64,000 nt of DNA from a bacterium. GTDB lineage: Bacteria; Myxococcota_A; Polyangia; Nannocystales; Nannocystaceae. Shown here piece after piece: positions 37,524 through 46,545 of this stretch (its first letter is position 1; the number at the start of each line of letters is the position of its first letter). The notes below the pieces were generated by a model. The model saw only the letters and a list, made by a program, of their open reading frames with translations. It ran no database searches and was not told the origin of the DNA. The stretch spans positions 62,001 through 126,000 of the forward strand of contig JANSYI010000013.1 of NCBI GenBank assembly GCA_024742475.1, written 5' to 3'. The translations under genes were made by a program, and so were the position numbers.

Positions 37524-38735
37524 CTACGAGAACCGCCGCGCGAGGACGTTCTTGGTCACGTCGCCGAGGTTGCGGGCGAGCATGCCGAACTTGCCGATGC
37601 CGACCTCGGGCTCCTCGCCCCGCGACATCCGCTTCATCTGCTCCTGGTACCACCACAGGTTGAGCAGGTCGTCGAAGAGACGCACGCCGACCGCGGTGTC
37701 GCCTTGCTCGAGCGGGGTGTCGTCGCCGCCGAGCACCTTCTTGGCCAGGTCGGGATCGACGGCGAACGGCCGGGCGATGCCGACCACGTCGACGGCGCCC
37801 GTGCGCCGCGCTCCGAGCATACCGGCCCGGCTTCGAAAGCCGCCGGTGACCATCAGCGGCATCTTCACCGTCTCGCGCATGGTCTCGGCGTACTCGAGGA
37901 AGTACGCCTCGCGCTTCTTGGTGCTCTCGCGCGCGGCGCCCATCATCGCGGGCTTCTCGTAGCTGCCGCCGGAGATCTCCAGCAGGTCCAACCCCTCGGC
38001 CTCGAGCGCTTGGGCCACGCGCACCGAGTCTTCGGGCGAGAAGCCACCGCGCTGGAAGTCGGCCGAGTTGAGCTTGGCCGTGATCGCGAAGGTGGGGCTG
38101 GTGGCCTTTCGCATGGCGCGGGCGATCTCGAGGACGAAGCGCATGCGGTTGTCGAGCGAGCCGCCCCAGCGATCTTCGCGGAGGTTGGTGAGCGGCGAGA
38201 GGAACTGGCTGACGAGGTAGCCGTGGGCGCCGTGGATCTGCGCGCCCGCGAAGCCGGCCGCGTGTGCCTGAGAGGCTGCGAACGCGTAGCGCTCGATCAG
38301 GTCTTCGATCTCTCGCTCTTCGAGTGGACGCGGCACGCTGAACACACCCGGGCGCTTGACGGCGACGGCCGAGGGCGCGACCGGCTCCCACGTGACGGCG
38401 CGCATCGTCTGGCGGCCAGCGTGGTTGATCTGCATGAAGAGCTTCGAGCCGTGCGCTTGCGCAGCTTCGGCCCAGCGCCGCAGCGCAGGCAGGTGTACGT
38501 CGTTCTCGATGACGACGTTGTGCGGCTCGGTGCGGCCGTCACGATGGACGATGACGTTGCCCGTGATCAGCATGCCCGCGCCTCCGCGGCCCCACCGCTC
38601 GTAGAGCCCCACCAGCGCCTCGTTGGGCGCCCCGTCGGTGCCGCAGAGGTTCTCGCTCATGGCCGCCTTGCCAATGCGGTTCGGGAGCGTGACGTCGTCG
38701 GTGAGGCGAAGCGGTTCGTTGAGCGCGTCGGTCAT
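37524..38735 (-). CDS. NADH:flavin oxidoreductase (Old Yellow Enzyme family)
   Basis: This 403-residue TIM-barrel enzyme starts at ATG 38735. The FMN-binding and active-site landmarks are present: LPNRIGKAAMSE, LFMQINHAGRQ, GAQIHGAHGYLVSQFLSP (catalytic His pair), NLREDRWGGS and VTGGFRSRAGM. The family reduces activated C=C bonds with NAD(P)H through FMN. It lacks the extra FeS domain of 2,4-dienoyl-CoA reductases, being only 403 residues. It lies 36 bases downstream of the FMO-like gene, so a two-gene redox operon is likely. Confidence 0.9.
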   Translation of the reverse strand: MTDALNEPLRLTDDVTLPNRIGKAAMSENLCGTDGAPNEALVGLYERWGRGGAGMLITGNVIVHRDGRTEPHNVVIENDVHLPALRRWAEAAQAHGSKLFMQINHAGRQTMRAVTWEPVAPSAVAVKRPGVFSVPRPLEEREIEDLIERYAFAASQAHAAGFAGAQIHGAHGYLVSQFLSPLTNLREDRWGGSLDNRMRFVLEIARAMRKATSPTFAITAKLNSADFQRGGFSPEDSVRVAQALEAEGLDLLEISGGSYEKPAMMGAARESTKKREAYFLEYAETMRETVKMPLMVTGGFRSRAGMLGARRTGAVDVVGIARPFAVDPDLAKKVLGGDDTPLEQGDTAVGVRLFDDLLNLWWYQEQMKRMSRGEEPEVGIGKFGMLARNLGDVTKNVLARRFS

Positions 38736-38771
38736 GGGCTGCGGGCATGTTCGCAGCTGGGGCGGCGGGTG

Positions 38772-39947
38772 TTACACACACTCACCCAACGCGCGCAGCA
38801 GCGCCGGAGAGTCACGATAGCCCTCGGGGTCGGCGCGTCGGGCTGCGCGGGTGGACTCGTAATGCGCGCGAAACGAGGCCGGCATGGGCGGAGCCCCGAC
38901 GCGGCGCGCCAAGTCATCGAGGTACTCGAACTGCCTGGGGCCGTACCTGAAGAAGTGACGCCGCCGGGCCCCCTCGGCCTGCAGCTGCGCCACCGAGGCT
39001 CGGTGCTCGGCCATCATCTCGGCCGCGCTCGGCCACGGGACGCGGCCACTGAGCAGGTGTGCGAACAGCCGCGACTGCAGCTGCATCAGCGGAAACGGGA
39101 CGACCTGGAACGGCAAACCGACGAAGGCCAGCCGCGGCGCCTGCACGCAGACGAGGTCGAGCCAGAGGGGATGCACCCATTTGCGCTCCACCGTCACCAG
39201 CCCCGGCTCCAAGAACTCGAACGCGTAGTCGTACCCCGTGCACAGCAGCAGGTCGTCGACGTCGCGGAGAACCGACCCGTCGGCCAGCGTCAGGTCTCTT
39301 CCCTCGGCATGCACGATCGCCGCGCGCAGCTCGATGCCCGGTCGCTCGGGCGCGTCGTCGGGCTCGCGCGCGCACAGCCAGACCTTCGCCGCGTGGCCCA
39401 CGAGGTCGCCCGAGATGTCGACCCCCGAGGCCTTCGCGCCCAGCAGCGCCACACGGCGCCCCGAAAACGGCGCCGGCACTCGGTAGTCGTGGCTGTGGGA
39501 GACCCGACCGCCGAAGCCCTCGAGGCCGGGCAGCCGCGGGACGAAGGGCGCGTGATAGTGCCCCGTGCACACAGCGACGGCATCGAAGTGCGTCCCGTCG
39601 ACGAGGAACCCCGCCTCCGCGCGAGCGATGCGCTCGACGCGATGCCCAAAGCGAATGACGTCGCCCAGGTCGATCGCGTACCGCTGCAGATACGCGAGCA
39701 CCTCGGCGTGCCCGGGGAAGCGCCGGCTCGCCTCGAACGGCGCGTCGACATACGCCATCACGTCGGTGGGCAGGTTCGTCCTCAGCGACGCGTACATCGC
39801 CCCGTGCTGGTCCGGCCGCGGGTCGTAGACCCAGGTGCCACCGACCCGCGCATTCGCCTCGAACACCACCGCCTCGAGCCCCACGCGCCGAAGCTCCTTG
39901 GCGCACACCAGCCCGCCAGCCCCTGCTCCGATCACCGCGACGCGCAC
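38772..39947 (-). CDS. FMO-like flavin monooxygenase
   Basis: This 391-residue protein starts at ATG 39947. It has the FAD motif VIGAGAGG, the GGTW following the second strand, and an FMO-type FGGRVSHSHDY. The NADP-binding loop reads LLGAKASGVD, so the second glycine of the usual GxGxSG is replaced by Lys-Ala. Later LLLCTGYDYAFEFL is the common ATG/CTGY motif. Family members N- or S-oxygenate small nucleophiles. Upstream partner of the Old Yellow Enzyme gene. Confidence 0.87.
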   Translation of the reverse strand: MRVAVIGAGAGGLVCAKELRRVGLEAVVFEANARVGGTWVYDPRPDQHGAMYASLRTNLPTDVMAYVDAPFEASRRFPGHAEVLAYLQRYAIDLGDVIRFGHRVERIARAEAGFLVDGTHFDAVAVCTGHYHAPFVPRLPGLEGFGGRVSHSHDYRVPAPFSGRRVALLGAKASGVDISGDLVGHAAKVWLCAREPDDAPERPGIELRAAIVHAEGRDLTLADGSVLRDVDDLLLCTGYDYAFEFLEPGLVTVERKWVHPLWLDLVCVQAPRLAFVGLPFQVVPFPLMQLQSRLFAHLLSGRVPWPSAAEMMAEHRASVAQLQAEGARRRHFFRYGPRQFEYLDDLARRVGAPPMPASFRAHYESTRAARRADPEGYRDSPALLRALGECV

Positions 39948-40015
39948 GCTGGCGGTGCTACCACGACTCCCGCGCAGCGGCGATCACTCAACCTCTGGCA
40001 CTCTATCGTTCCGTG

Positions 40016-40978
40016 ATGCTCACGGCTGCACTGCTCGTTGGCCTCGCCGCCGACCCCGGGCTTCGCTGGAGCGCTCCGCCGAGCTGCCCGACACGCGCCG
40101 AGGCGGCCGCGTACCTGCGCGACGAGCTCCAGCAGGATCCCGAGGCGGGCTCGGACGAGGTCCGCGTGGAGGTCTCCGATAACGGGTGGCGCGCGACCAT
40201 CATTTTGGGAGACGGCGACACTCGAGAACTCGAGGCGCTCGAATGCGAAGACCTGATGGCTGCCGCCATGGTCGTCATCTCGGTCGCCCGAGCCGAACCC
40301 GACGCGCACGAAGGCGTCGCCGCGCCCGAGCCCTTGCGCCCCCGCGTGCCCCTGCCCGCTCCCGCACCCGATCCCGCACCCGACGACACCGCGGACCCGC
40401 GACCGCCGAGAGTGACCGCGACGCGCCGCGATGCGGCTCCACCACCCGAGCCCGAAAACACCCGCCCCAACCTCACCCACTGGCTCTCCTTGAACGCAGG
40501 CGTCGCAGCCGCGTTGCTCCCCAGCCTCAGCGCCCGCATCACGCCTCGCTACGAACTGACCGCGCCGTCGTGGGCGCTCCGCGTCGCCGGCCACTACGAC
40601 ACGCCCCGCGAGCTGCTCTATCCAGGCGACACCGTCGGTGGCCGCTTTCAAGCCGCGTCGGCCGACCTCTCGGGGTGCTGGCTCCCCGGGCGCCGAGCCG
40701 TGACCGGATCGCTGTGCGCAGGCCTGGGAGGCGGGGGCGTCTTCGGCGTCGGCGTCGGTATCGCCACGCCTCGCCGGCCCCGCGCCGCATGGTTGGGCGC
40801 GGTCGCGAGCGCCGGCATCCGCTGGACCTGGGCCGAGCGCTGGCGCCTTGCCGTCGACGTCAGCGCCAACGCCGGAATCCGCCGGCCGCTCTTCCACGTC
40901 GGCGACCGAGAAACGCTGTTTCAGAGCCCTCTGCTGGGCGGAGCGGGCACGGTTGGAATTGCACGCCGGCTGCCGTGA
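40016..40978 (+). CDS. Envelope protein, possible outer-membrane barrel
   Basis: A 320-residue protein starting at ATG 40016 (GTG 40013 is the alternative). It has a short hydrophobic leader (LTAALLVGLAA), a small alpha/beta part with a conserved-looking Cys pair (PPSCPTRAEAAAYL ... LECEDLMAA), a Pro-rich linker (about 100-150) and a C-terminal part with alternating hydrophobic strands ending in an aromatic-poor tail (ALRVAGHYDTP; AAWLGAVASAGIRWTWAERW). This layout occurs in myxobacterial genes just before an ECF sigma factor. It overlaps the sigma gene by GTGA. Confidence 0.68.
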   Translation: MLTAALLVGLAADPGLRWSAPPSCPTRAEAAAYLRDELQQDPEAGSDEVRVEVSDNGWRATIILGDGDTRELEALECEDLMAAAMVVISVARAEPDAHEGVAAPEPLRPRVPLPAPAPDPAPDDTADPRPPRVTATRRDAAPPPEPENTRPNLTHWLSLNAGVAAALLPSLSARITPRYELTAPSWALRVAGHYDTPRELLYPGDTVGGRFQAASADLSGCWLPGRRAVTGSLCAGLGGGGVFGVGVGIATPRRPRAAWLGAVASAGIRWTWAERWRLAVDVSANAGIRRPLFHVGDRETLFQSPLLGGAGTVGIARRLP

Positions 40979-41565
40979 CGGATTCCGACGAGCACCTGCA
41001 CTCACAGACCGTGGGGTCCAATCCACGACGCCGCCGTGACCCCGCGGCGCAATGGGTGATCGATGCGTACCGCGAACACTTCCGCTACACGTGGGCTCTG
41101 GTGGGCCGATTGGGCGTGCCCAGCAGCCACATCGAAGACGTGGTCCAGGAGATCTTCATCGTTCTGCACCGTCGGCGGCACGACTTCCGCAACGAGTCCT
41201 CGGTCAAGACGTGGCTTCACGGCATCGCGCTGCGGGTCGCTCGTCGTCACCGAGGACGCATCCAGCGAGGCGAGCTCGATCCACTCCCGCCCGATGCGCG
41301 CTCCAAAGCACCCTCCATCGAAGCGCGCGTCGCCGGCCGCGCTCAGCTCGCTCGCCTCGACGCGCTCTTGGACCAGCTGCCCGACGCCCAGCGGGAGGTC
41401 TTCGTGCTCGCCGAGGTCGCCCAGCTGCGCGCACCAGAGATCGCACAGGTCATGGGCATCAAGCTCAACACCGTGTACTCCAGGCTGCGTCTGGCCCGGG
41501 GTCGCATGAAGGCGTCACTCGAGGCGATGCGGTCCGCCGACACGGAGGCCCATGGAGCCGCTTGA
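40975..41565 (+). CDS. ECF-type RNA polymerase sigma factor
   Basis: A 196-residue sigma factor starting at GTG 40975, coupled to the preceding gene by GTGA. Region 2: HFRYTWALVGRLGVPSSHIEDVVQEIFIVLHRR, and region 2.4-like SVKTWLHGIALRVARRHRGR (landmarks VVQEIF and WLHGIA). Region 4: LPDAQREVFVLAEVAQLRAP with the helix MGIKLNTVYSRLRLAR. It overlaps the next gene, a putative anti-sigma, by 14 bases, so the three form one operon. Confidence 0.9.
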   Translation: MTDSDEHLHSQTVGSNPRRRRDPAAQWVIDAYREHFRYTWALVGRLGVPSSHIEDVVQEIFIVLHRRRHDFRNESSVKTWLHGIALRVARRHRGRIQRGELDPLPPDARSKAPSIEARVAGRAQLARLDALLDQLPDAQREVFVLAEVAQLRAPEIAQVMGIKLNTVYSRLRLARGRMKASLEAMRSADTEAHGAA

Positions 41566-42298
41566 TCCCCAGCTCCGCCAGCTGATCGACGAAGGCCTGC
41601 CCGCCGCGATGCCGGACGAGCACGCGCAGGAGCGAGGCCTCGCCGCGTTCGTCGCTCATGTCGAAGGCAGCCCACCACCGATTCCACCCGCCGCGGGCGC
41701 GGGCAGCGGGCTCACGAAGCTGCTCGTCGGCGTCGCGACGCTCGGCGCGGTGACCACGGGCGGCTGGGCTGCGACCCGCACCCCCTCGGAGCCTTCGCGG
41801 CCTGTCGTCCGCGAGCCTGCGCCTTCGGCCGAGCCCGCGCCGCTGGCCGAGGGGAGCATGGAAGAGACTCCCTCGCCCGCCGTGCCTGCACCGTCCTCGC
41901 AGCCCCCACCTCCTCCCGTATTGCCGACGCCCACTGCGTCCGCGACCGCGCGTCCTAGGAACCGTCGCGCCTCGACTCCCACCGAGGCCGCGAAGCCCTC
42001 GGTCGCCGACCAGCTCAAGGCCGAAGCCACGCTGATCGCCAAGGCCGAGTCCGCGCTCGACCGAGGCAAGCCCCGAGAGGCGCTCGCGTTGTGCGACTTT
42101 CACCGCGAGGGCTTCGACGCGCCACAGCTCACTACGGAGCGCACGGCGATCGCCGCGATGGCGGCCTGCATGGTCGACGAGACGGACACCGCCGCTGGCG
42201 AGGCGTTCGTGCGCGCCCACCCCAAGAGCGCGCTGGCCAAGCGGGTGCGTCAGCGATGCGGCTTGACCTCGACTCCGTCGAAATCGACGTCGCCGTGA
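41552..42298 (+). CDS. Putative anti-sigma factor
   Basis: This 248-residue protein starts at ATG 41552 within the sigma gene's end. A short N-terminal cytoplasmic part (1-50) is followed by one membrane helix (TKLLVGVATLGAVTTGGWAA), a Pro/Ala/Glu linker and a helical C-terminal domain (about 150-235) with EATLIAKAESALDRGKPREA, TPR-like. Its place after an ECF gene and its single-pass topology fit anti-sigma factors of this group, though no zinc HxxxCxxC motif is present. Confidence 0.72.
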   Translation: MEPLDPQLRQLIDEGLPAAMPDEHAQERGLAAFVAHVEGSPPPIPPAAGAGSGLTKLLVGVATLGAVTTGGWAATRTPSEPSRPVVREPAPSAEPAPLAEGSMEETPSPAVPAPSSQPPPPPVLPTPTASATARPRNRRASTPTEAAKPSVADQLKAEATLIAKAESALDRGKPREALALCDFHREGFDAPQLTTERTAIAAMAACMVDETDTAAGEAFVRAHPKSALAKRVRQRCGLTSTPSKSTSP

Positions 42299-42337
42299 CG
42301 GAAGCTCGCGCAGGCCTGCACTCACCTCGATGTAGCC

Positions 42338-43564
42338 ATGAACGTTCGACTGCCCATGTCTCTTCTCGCGCCGCTCCTTTGCGCCGCATGTGATCCCGAC
42401 TCCCAGTCGCTCGGCGACGAACCCGGCTCGGCGGGGGGCTCAATCTCCACCGAATCCACGCTGCTCGGGGAGTACATCGACGCGAGCATTCAGCACATCG
42501 ACGGCCGCCCCGATGGTTTCGTTGCCGCAGCGGGTGTGGGCGGGTACCAGGGGACGTTTGGAGATCTGGCGCTCTTTGACTCCCACTGGATCGGCGCGTT
42601 CAACCCCGACGGCACCGAAGCGTGGCGCCAGGAGCTCGAGATCTGGACCGACCCATCGGGCGAGATTCGAGAACAGCAGGTCACCGCCGTCGCCGCGGCC
42701 GCGGATGGGTCCGTCTGGGCCACGGTCATCGACTATGGCAGCGCCGACGAAGGCCTCAACGAGCTGTGGAAGTTCGGCCCCGGGGGCACGCGCGTCGCAC
42801 AGACATTCCTCGCGCGCCGTCCACTCGCCGTGGCAGCCACGCCCGAGGGCGGAGCCATCGTTGCGGGCTATCTGTCCGTGATCGACGACCCCAACGCGAC
42901 CCAAGGCTGGGCAGCAACATACCAATCGGACGGAGTGAATCTGGACGACCGCAACTGGGAAAACCCAGCGGGCCGCAACACCGCGTTCTCCGCGGTTACC
43001 GTCACCGACTTCGGATACGTCCTCGGAGGACGCTGGGGCACCGACCCGGCGAGTTCTCAGGCCCAGGCGTGGTTCGTCGTCATCGAGGACGCCTTCGACG
43101 ACGACGACGACCTCGACGACCTCATCGCCGACGTGAAGCTGCCTGCGACAGGTGCCACCGACGGCGTACGCAGCCTTCGCGTGGACGACGAGGGCAACAT
43201 CCTCGCAGAGGTCGACATCTCCGAGGCCGCGATCGTGAGCCTCTCGCCATCGGGAGAGGTTCTGAGCACCCAGTCGGTCGACCCGGACCTGGTGCTGTGG
43301 AGCGCCCACGCAACCGAAGACTTCCTCGGCGGCGACCGAAACAACTGCGTCGAGAGCATCGGCGGCGAAGGATGCGGGCAGGCGGCGTTCGCCGGTTTCG
43401 AGGGTGGAGCGCGGCTGTGGGACGAGCCCTTCGATGGCTGTAACGCGGTGACCGGGTTCGCGCTCGACTCCACCACGTCGTTCGTCTCGGTGAGCTGCAA
43501 CTTCATGGATGCAAACGGCGACTGGAACCTGCGCGGCGAACTGCACCGCATCGTCGCCGAGTGA
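42338..43564 (+). CDS. Lipoprotein, probable beta-propeller
   Basis: A 408-residue protein starting at ATG 42338. The leader ends LLCAAC. The mature part consists of repeats of the kind WxAxxxxDG (WIGAFNPDGTEAW; LWKFGPGGTRV; GWAATYQSDG), like the delta-60 or Kelch-type repeats, plus an acidic loop (DAFDDDDDLDDL). Function unknown; probably surface-exposed. It follows the anti-sigma gene by 39 bases and may be part of its regulon. Confidence 0.7.
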   Translation: MNVRLPMSLLAPLLCAACDPDSQSLGDEPGSAGGSISTESTLLGEYIDASIQHIDGRPDGFVAAAGVGGYQGTFGDLALFDSHWIGAFNPDGTEAWRQELEIWTDPSGEIREQQVTAVAAAADGSVWATVIDYGSADEGLNELWKFGPGGTRVAQTFLARRPLAVAATPEGGAIVAGYLSVIDDPNATQGWAATYQSDGVNLDDRNWENPAGRNTAFSAVTVTDFGYVLGGRWGTDPASSQAQAWFVVIEDAFDDDDDLDDLIADVKLPATGATDGVRSLRVDDEGNILAEVDISEAAIVSLSPSGEVLSTQSVDPDLVLWSAHATEDFLGGDRNNCVESIGGEGCGQAAFAGFEGGARLWDEPFDGCNAVTGFALDSTTSFVSVSCNFMDANGDWNLRGELHRIVAE

Positions 43565-43588
43565 GACCGTGAGCTCCCGCGAGGCCGC

Positions 43589-43954
43589 CTACGCCCGAGG
43601 TGCGTTGTAGGGGTTGTTGGGGTCGTGATGGCCGCCCGCAACCCCGTCGCTGTGGAACGCCCCGTCGTTGTCCCACAGCTCGTCGGGGGCGAGCGAGCCC
43701 ACGATCGCCCAGGCGATGCCGGCTCCGGCGGCCGCGCCGGCGATGGCACCGATGTACAGCGCGAAGCCGTCGAGCCCGGCCATCGCGGCCCCGATGCCGC
43801 CGCACAGCTCCCCGATGATCCACAGCAGAGGGAGGAGCCCGGCCCACCACCCCGAGCGGCCTTTGGACGTGGCGACGGCCTTGAGGCGACCGGTCAGGGT
43901 AACGATGGCGATGATCTCGAGCACGGGCGCCAGCTTCGGGGATGTGATGCGCAA
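43589..43954 (-). CDS. Small membrane protein with His/Asp/Asn tail
   Basis: A 121-residue protein starting at ATG 43954, with two or three membrane helices (APVLEIIAIVTLTG; GWWAGLLPLLWIIGELCGG; LYIGAIAGAAAGAGIAWAIV) and a polar end containing GGHHDPNNPYN. No family is recognised. It is convergent with the lipoprotein gene to its left and 30 bases from the next minus-strand gene, likely its operon partner. Confidence 0.65.
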   Translation of the reverse strand: MRITSPKLAPVLEIIAIVTLTGRLKAVATSKGRSGWWAGLLPLLWIIGELCGGIGAAMAGLDGFALYIGAIAGAAAGAGIAWAIVGSLAPDELWDNDGAFHSDGVAGGHHDPNNPYNAPRA

Positions 43955-43984
43955 TCACAACCGGCCTGCGAGTTCACGGACAGG

Positions 43985-44374
43985 TCAGTTCAGCAGCACC
44001 ACGTCGACGCGAAACCATGTGGTGGTCGTCCGGCTGCACGTCCCGCAGCGAGCGTCGACACGACGGAGTCGGTGGCGCCCGTGTTCTTCGACCTCGTGTT
44101 GGTCGACGTGAAGCGCTCCCCCACACCATGGGCACGGCTCCCGCTCCGCCTGCGGCTCGATGGCCGCCGCCGAGCTCACGTCGATTGCATCGGCGGGCAA
44201 CGCTCCGGGCCGCTCTCGGTCGCCTGCCACCCGAGCGCACGCGTCGGCCGTCGCCGCGCGGATGCGGCGGGCGCTGTGCAGCCAGACCCAGACGATCCAA
44301 CCCACGACGCCGAACACGGCAGCTCCGAGAACGAACGACACGTCCCTCGGGGGTAACACGAGCGCATGAGACAC
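43985..44374 (-). CDS. Membrane-anchored zinc-ribbon-like protein
   Basis: A 129-residue protein starting at ATG 44374. One membrane helix near the N-terminus (FVLGAAVFGVVGWIVWVWL) is followed by a cytoplasmic part with CPWCGG and, 28 residues on, CGTC, a likely zinc-ribbon. The last residues (TTTWFRVDVVLLN) form a strand. No family is recognised. Confidence 0.65.
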   Translation of the reverse strand: MSHALVLPPRDVSFVLGAAVFGVVGWIVWVWLHSARRIRAATADACARVAGDRERPGALPADAIDVSSAAAIEPQAEREPCPWCGGALHVDQHEVEEHGRHRLRRVDARCGTCSRTTTTWFRVDVVLLN

Positions 44375-44440
44375 CCGAGACTATTCGGCTTTTTCTTTCA
44401 CCAGCGTGATCGTTGATCGGTCGCGTGGCACAACCGAGAC

Positions 44441-45001
44441 ATGATTTACAGGCGATTCGCCATCCTCCTTTCCACCGCATGTGGGCTCTTGTCCGCATCT
44501 TGCGACAACGGCATCACCTGCCAGGACATCGGCTGCCAGCCCAGCTACACCCTGCACCTCGAGGGGCCAGATGAGGAGCTCCAAGCCGGCCTGTGGAGGG
44601 TCGACCTCGACATCGACGGCGGGACGATTTCTGCCGAATGCGAGGTGACCGGCGCCGAAGAGGGTCCCGGCGATCTGATCTGCGAGCTCGGCCCTTGGAC
44701 GAACGAGCCAGACCAGCCCGTGAACGTCTCGGTCACGGTCGGCAAGCGCATCGGCCCTGGCTCGGGCGAACCCACGGACACCGGAGTCCCGCCCGAGGAG
44801 AGCAACGCAGGCATCTTCGTCACTTTGCAATCGACCAACCAAGAGGCACCCGCGTCCAGCCTCGGCGTCGAGGTGAGCTTCGAAGACGCCTCGGTGTTCG
44901 ACACCCAGCTGGCGCTGACCTACGAAGTCGAGGAGGACTTCGGTGGCGAGGGCTGCGGCTCGTGCATCTACGCAAACGACGAAGTCATCCTCTTGCCGTG
45001 A
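44441..45001 (+). CDS. Lipoprotein of unknown function
   Basis: A 186-residue protein starting at ATG 44441, with lipobox LSASC (Cys 21). The mature part has CQDIGCQPSYTLHL, a beta-sandwich-like pattern and two more Cys in GEGCGSCIYAND, probably disulphide-bonded. It has no recognised domain. It ends 23 bases before the dehydrogenase gene. Confidence 0.68.
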   Translation: MIYRRFAILLSTACGLLSASCDNGITCQDIGCQPSYTLHLEGPDEELQAGLWRVDLDIDGGTISAECEVTGAEEGPGDLICELGPWTNEPDQPVNVSVTVGKRIGPGSGEPTDTGVPPEESNAGIFVTLQSTNQEAPASSLGVEVSFEDASVFDTQLALTYEVEEDFGGEGCGSCIYANDEVILLP

Positions 45002-45024
45002 GCTGGGCTGCTAGCCTGCGTGCC

Positions 45025-45825
45025 GTGGCCGAACGACTTGCAGGCAAGCGCGCCCTGGTGACTGGAGCATCGAGCGGTATCGGCGAGGCGCTCGCGCTCG
45101 CGCTCGCCCAGCGAGGCGCCAACCTCGTCCTCGTGGCCCGCCGCGAGGAGCGGCTCGAGGCGCTGGCGCAGCGTCTTCGCGCCGACGGGGTCGAAGTCAT
45201 CGTTCACGCTGCCGACCTCACGCGGCACGATGCCGCAGACGCGTTGTTCGCCGCCACGGAAGGACGCGACGTTCAAGTCGACGTCATCGTCAACAACGCG
45301 GGCGTCGGCCGCTACGACGCGTTCGTCGACACGCCGTGGGAATCACTCGAGCAGACCATCGCGCTCAACTTGGTCGCGCTCACCAAGATGACGCACCTGT
45401 TCACGCCGAAGATGGTCGCGCGTGGGTCCGGCCACGTCATGAACATCGCCTCGATCGGCGCCTACACGCCCACGCCCCAGTTCGCCGTCTACACCGCGAC
45501 CAAAGCCTACGTCCGCCACCTCACCGAGGCCCTCGACGCCGAGCTCGAGGGCACCGGCGTCCGCGCGATCTGCATCAACCCCGGCGGCACGACCACCGAG
45601 TTCACCGAGCAAGCCGGCACCGAGGTCACCGCCTCGGGCCAACGCTTCATGATGAGCGCCACCGAATGCGCCGAGATCGCCATCGACAAGATGCTCGCCG
45701 GCCGACGCAACGTCGTCACGGGCGTCATGAACGCGCTGGGCATGTGGACCCTGCGCTTCCTTCCCCGCTCCATGTATCCACGCCTCGCCGCCGCCGCGAT
45801 GTCGAGTTCGGTGAAGAAGACCTGA
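45025..45825 (+). CDS. Short-chain dehydrogenase/reductase
   Basis: A 266-residue protein starting at GTG 45025. The classical SDR motifs are present: TGASSGIG for the cofactor, NNAGVG, and the catalytic set Ser in NIASIGAY, YTATK as the YxxxK pair (Tyr and Lys). The C-terminus contains a hydrophobic segment (NALGMWTLRFLPRSMYP), seen in the membrane-associated DltE/YdfG-like group. Substrate unknown. The next gene starts about 60 bases downstream and is probably co-transcribed. Confidence 0.9.
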   Translation: MAERLAGKRALVTGASSGIGEALALALAQRGANLVLVARREERLEALAQRLRADGVEVIVHAADLTRHDAADALFAATEGRDVQVDVIVNNAGVGRYDAFVDTPWESLEQTIALNLVALTKMTHLFTPKMVARGSGHVMNIASIGAYTPTPQFAVYTATKAYVRHLTEALDAELEGTGVRAICINPGGTTTEFTEQAGTEVTASGQRFMMSATECAEIAIDKMLAGRRNVVTGVMNALGMWTLRFLPRSMYPRLAAAAMSSSVKKT

Positions 45826-45884
45826 GCCGGGACATCGTCCGCCTTCGGGACGCGCCGAAGCTGAAGATTTGCGCGTTGCTGCCG

Positions 45885-46502
45885 ATGATCGGGGAGGTGA
45901 ACGGTCGGCTCTACCCCCGGCTCGGCATGTACTTGCGCGAGCTCCCCGATGGGGTGGATTCGTATCCAGACAGGGTCGCGAAGGCCTCGCTCTACCAGGT
46001 CATGCGCGACCTGTGCGAGATCGCGGTCGACCCCGCGCGGGTGCCCGAACCGATCGCTGCGCTCTTCGACCGCCCCCCACCGAAGAACCGCTGGATCCCC
46101 GAGGTGCACAGCGTCGCGGCCCACGTTGCGCTCTTCGACGCCTCCGGGCTGCGAGAGAGCGAGTTCATGGAGCTGGCGGAGTCGTACACCGCGAACATTG
46201 CGGCTTCGCCGATGTACCGGGCGCTCGCGTTCTTCACCTCGCCGCGGCGCCTGTTCTCCGGCGCCGCGAAACGGTGGGAGCACATCCATCAAGGGCTCCC
46301 GCTCGAGATCCACTTCGACGCAGAGAACAAGCGAGCGACGATCGACATGCGACATCCGCCGAACCTCTGGAACTCGCTGGCCCACGACTGGACCGCGTCG
46401 AGCTGGGGTCCCCTGCTGAGAATGTCGAACGCAACCGGCGGCGATGTGGATGTCCGGCACTCGGGCCCGACCGGCGCGCGGTTCGAAGTTCACTGGGAGT
46501 AG
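45885..46502 (+). CDS. Protein similar in pattern to myxobacterial DUF2378-type proteins
   Basis: A protein of about 205 residues. ATG 45885 is used, but the frame is open upstream and a TTG at 45876 is also possible. Its size, the RLYPRLGMYLRELPD and MELAESYTANIAASPMYRAL segments, and the end with DVDVRHSGPTGARFEV recall the TIGR02265/DUF2378 family restricted to myxobacteria. I make this link by general pattern only. No catalytic motif or signal is visible. Confidence 0.6.
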   Translation: MIGEVNGRLYPRLGMYLRELPDGVDSYPDRVAKASLYQVMRDLCEIAVDPARVPEPIAALFDRPPPKNRWIPEVHSVAAHVALFDASGLRESEFMELAESYTANIAASPMYRALAFFTSPRRLFSGAAKRWEHIHQGLPLEIHFDAENKRATIDMRHPPNLWNSLAHDWTASSWGPLLRMSNATGGDVDVRHSGPTGARFEVHWE

Positions 46503-46545
46503 CTCGACGAATCCGGCGCTTCGCCGCGGCCGGAGGCGTCTTTGT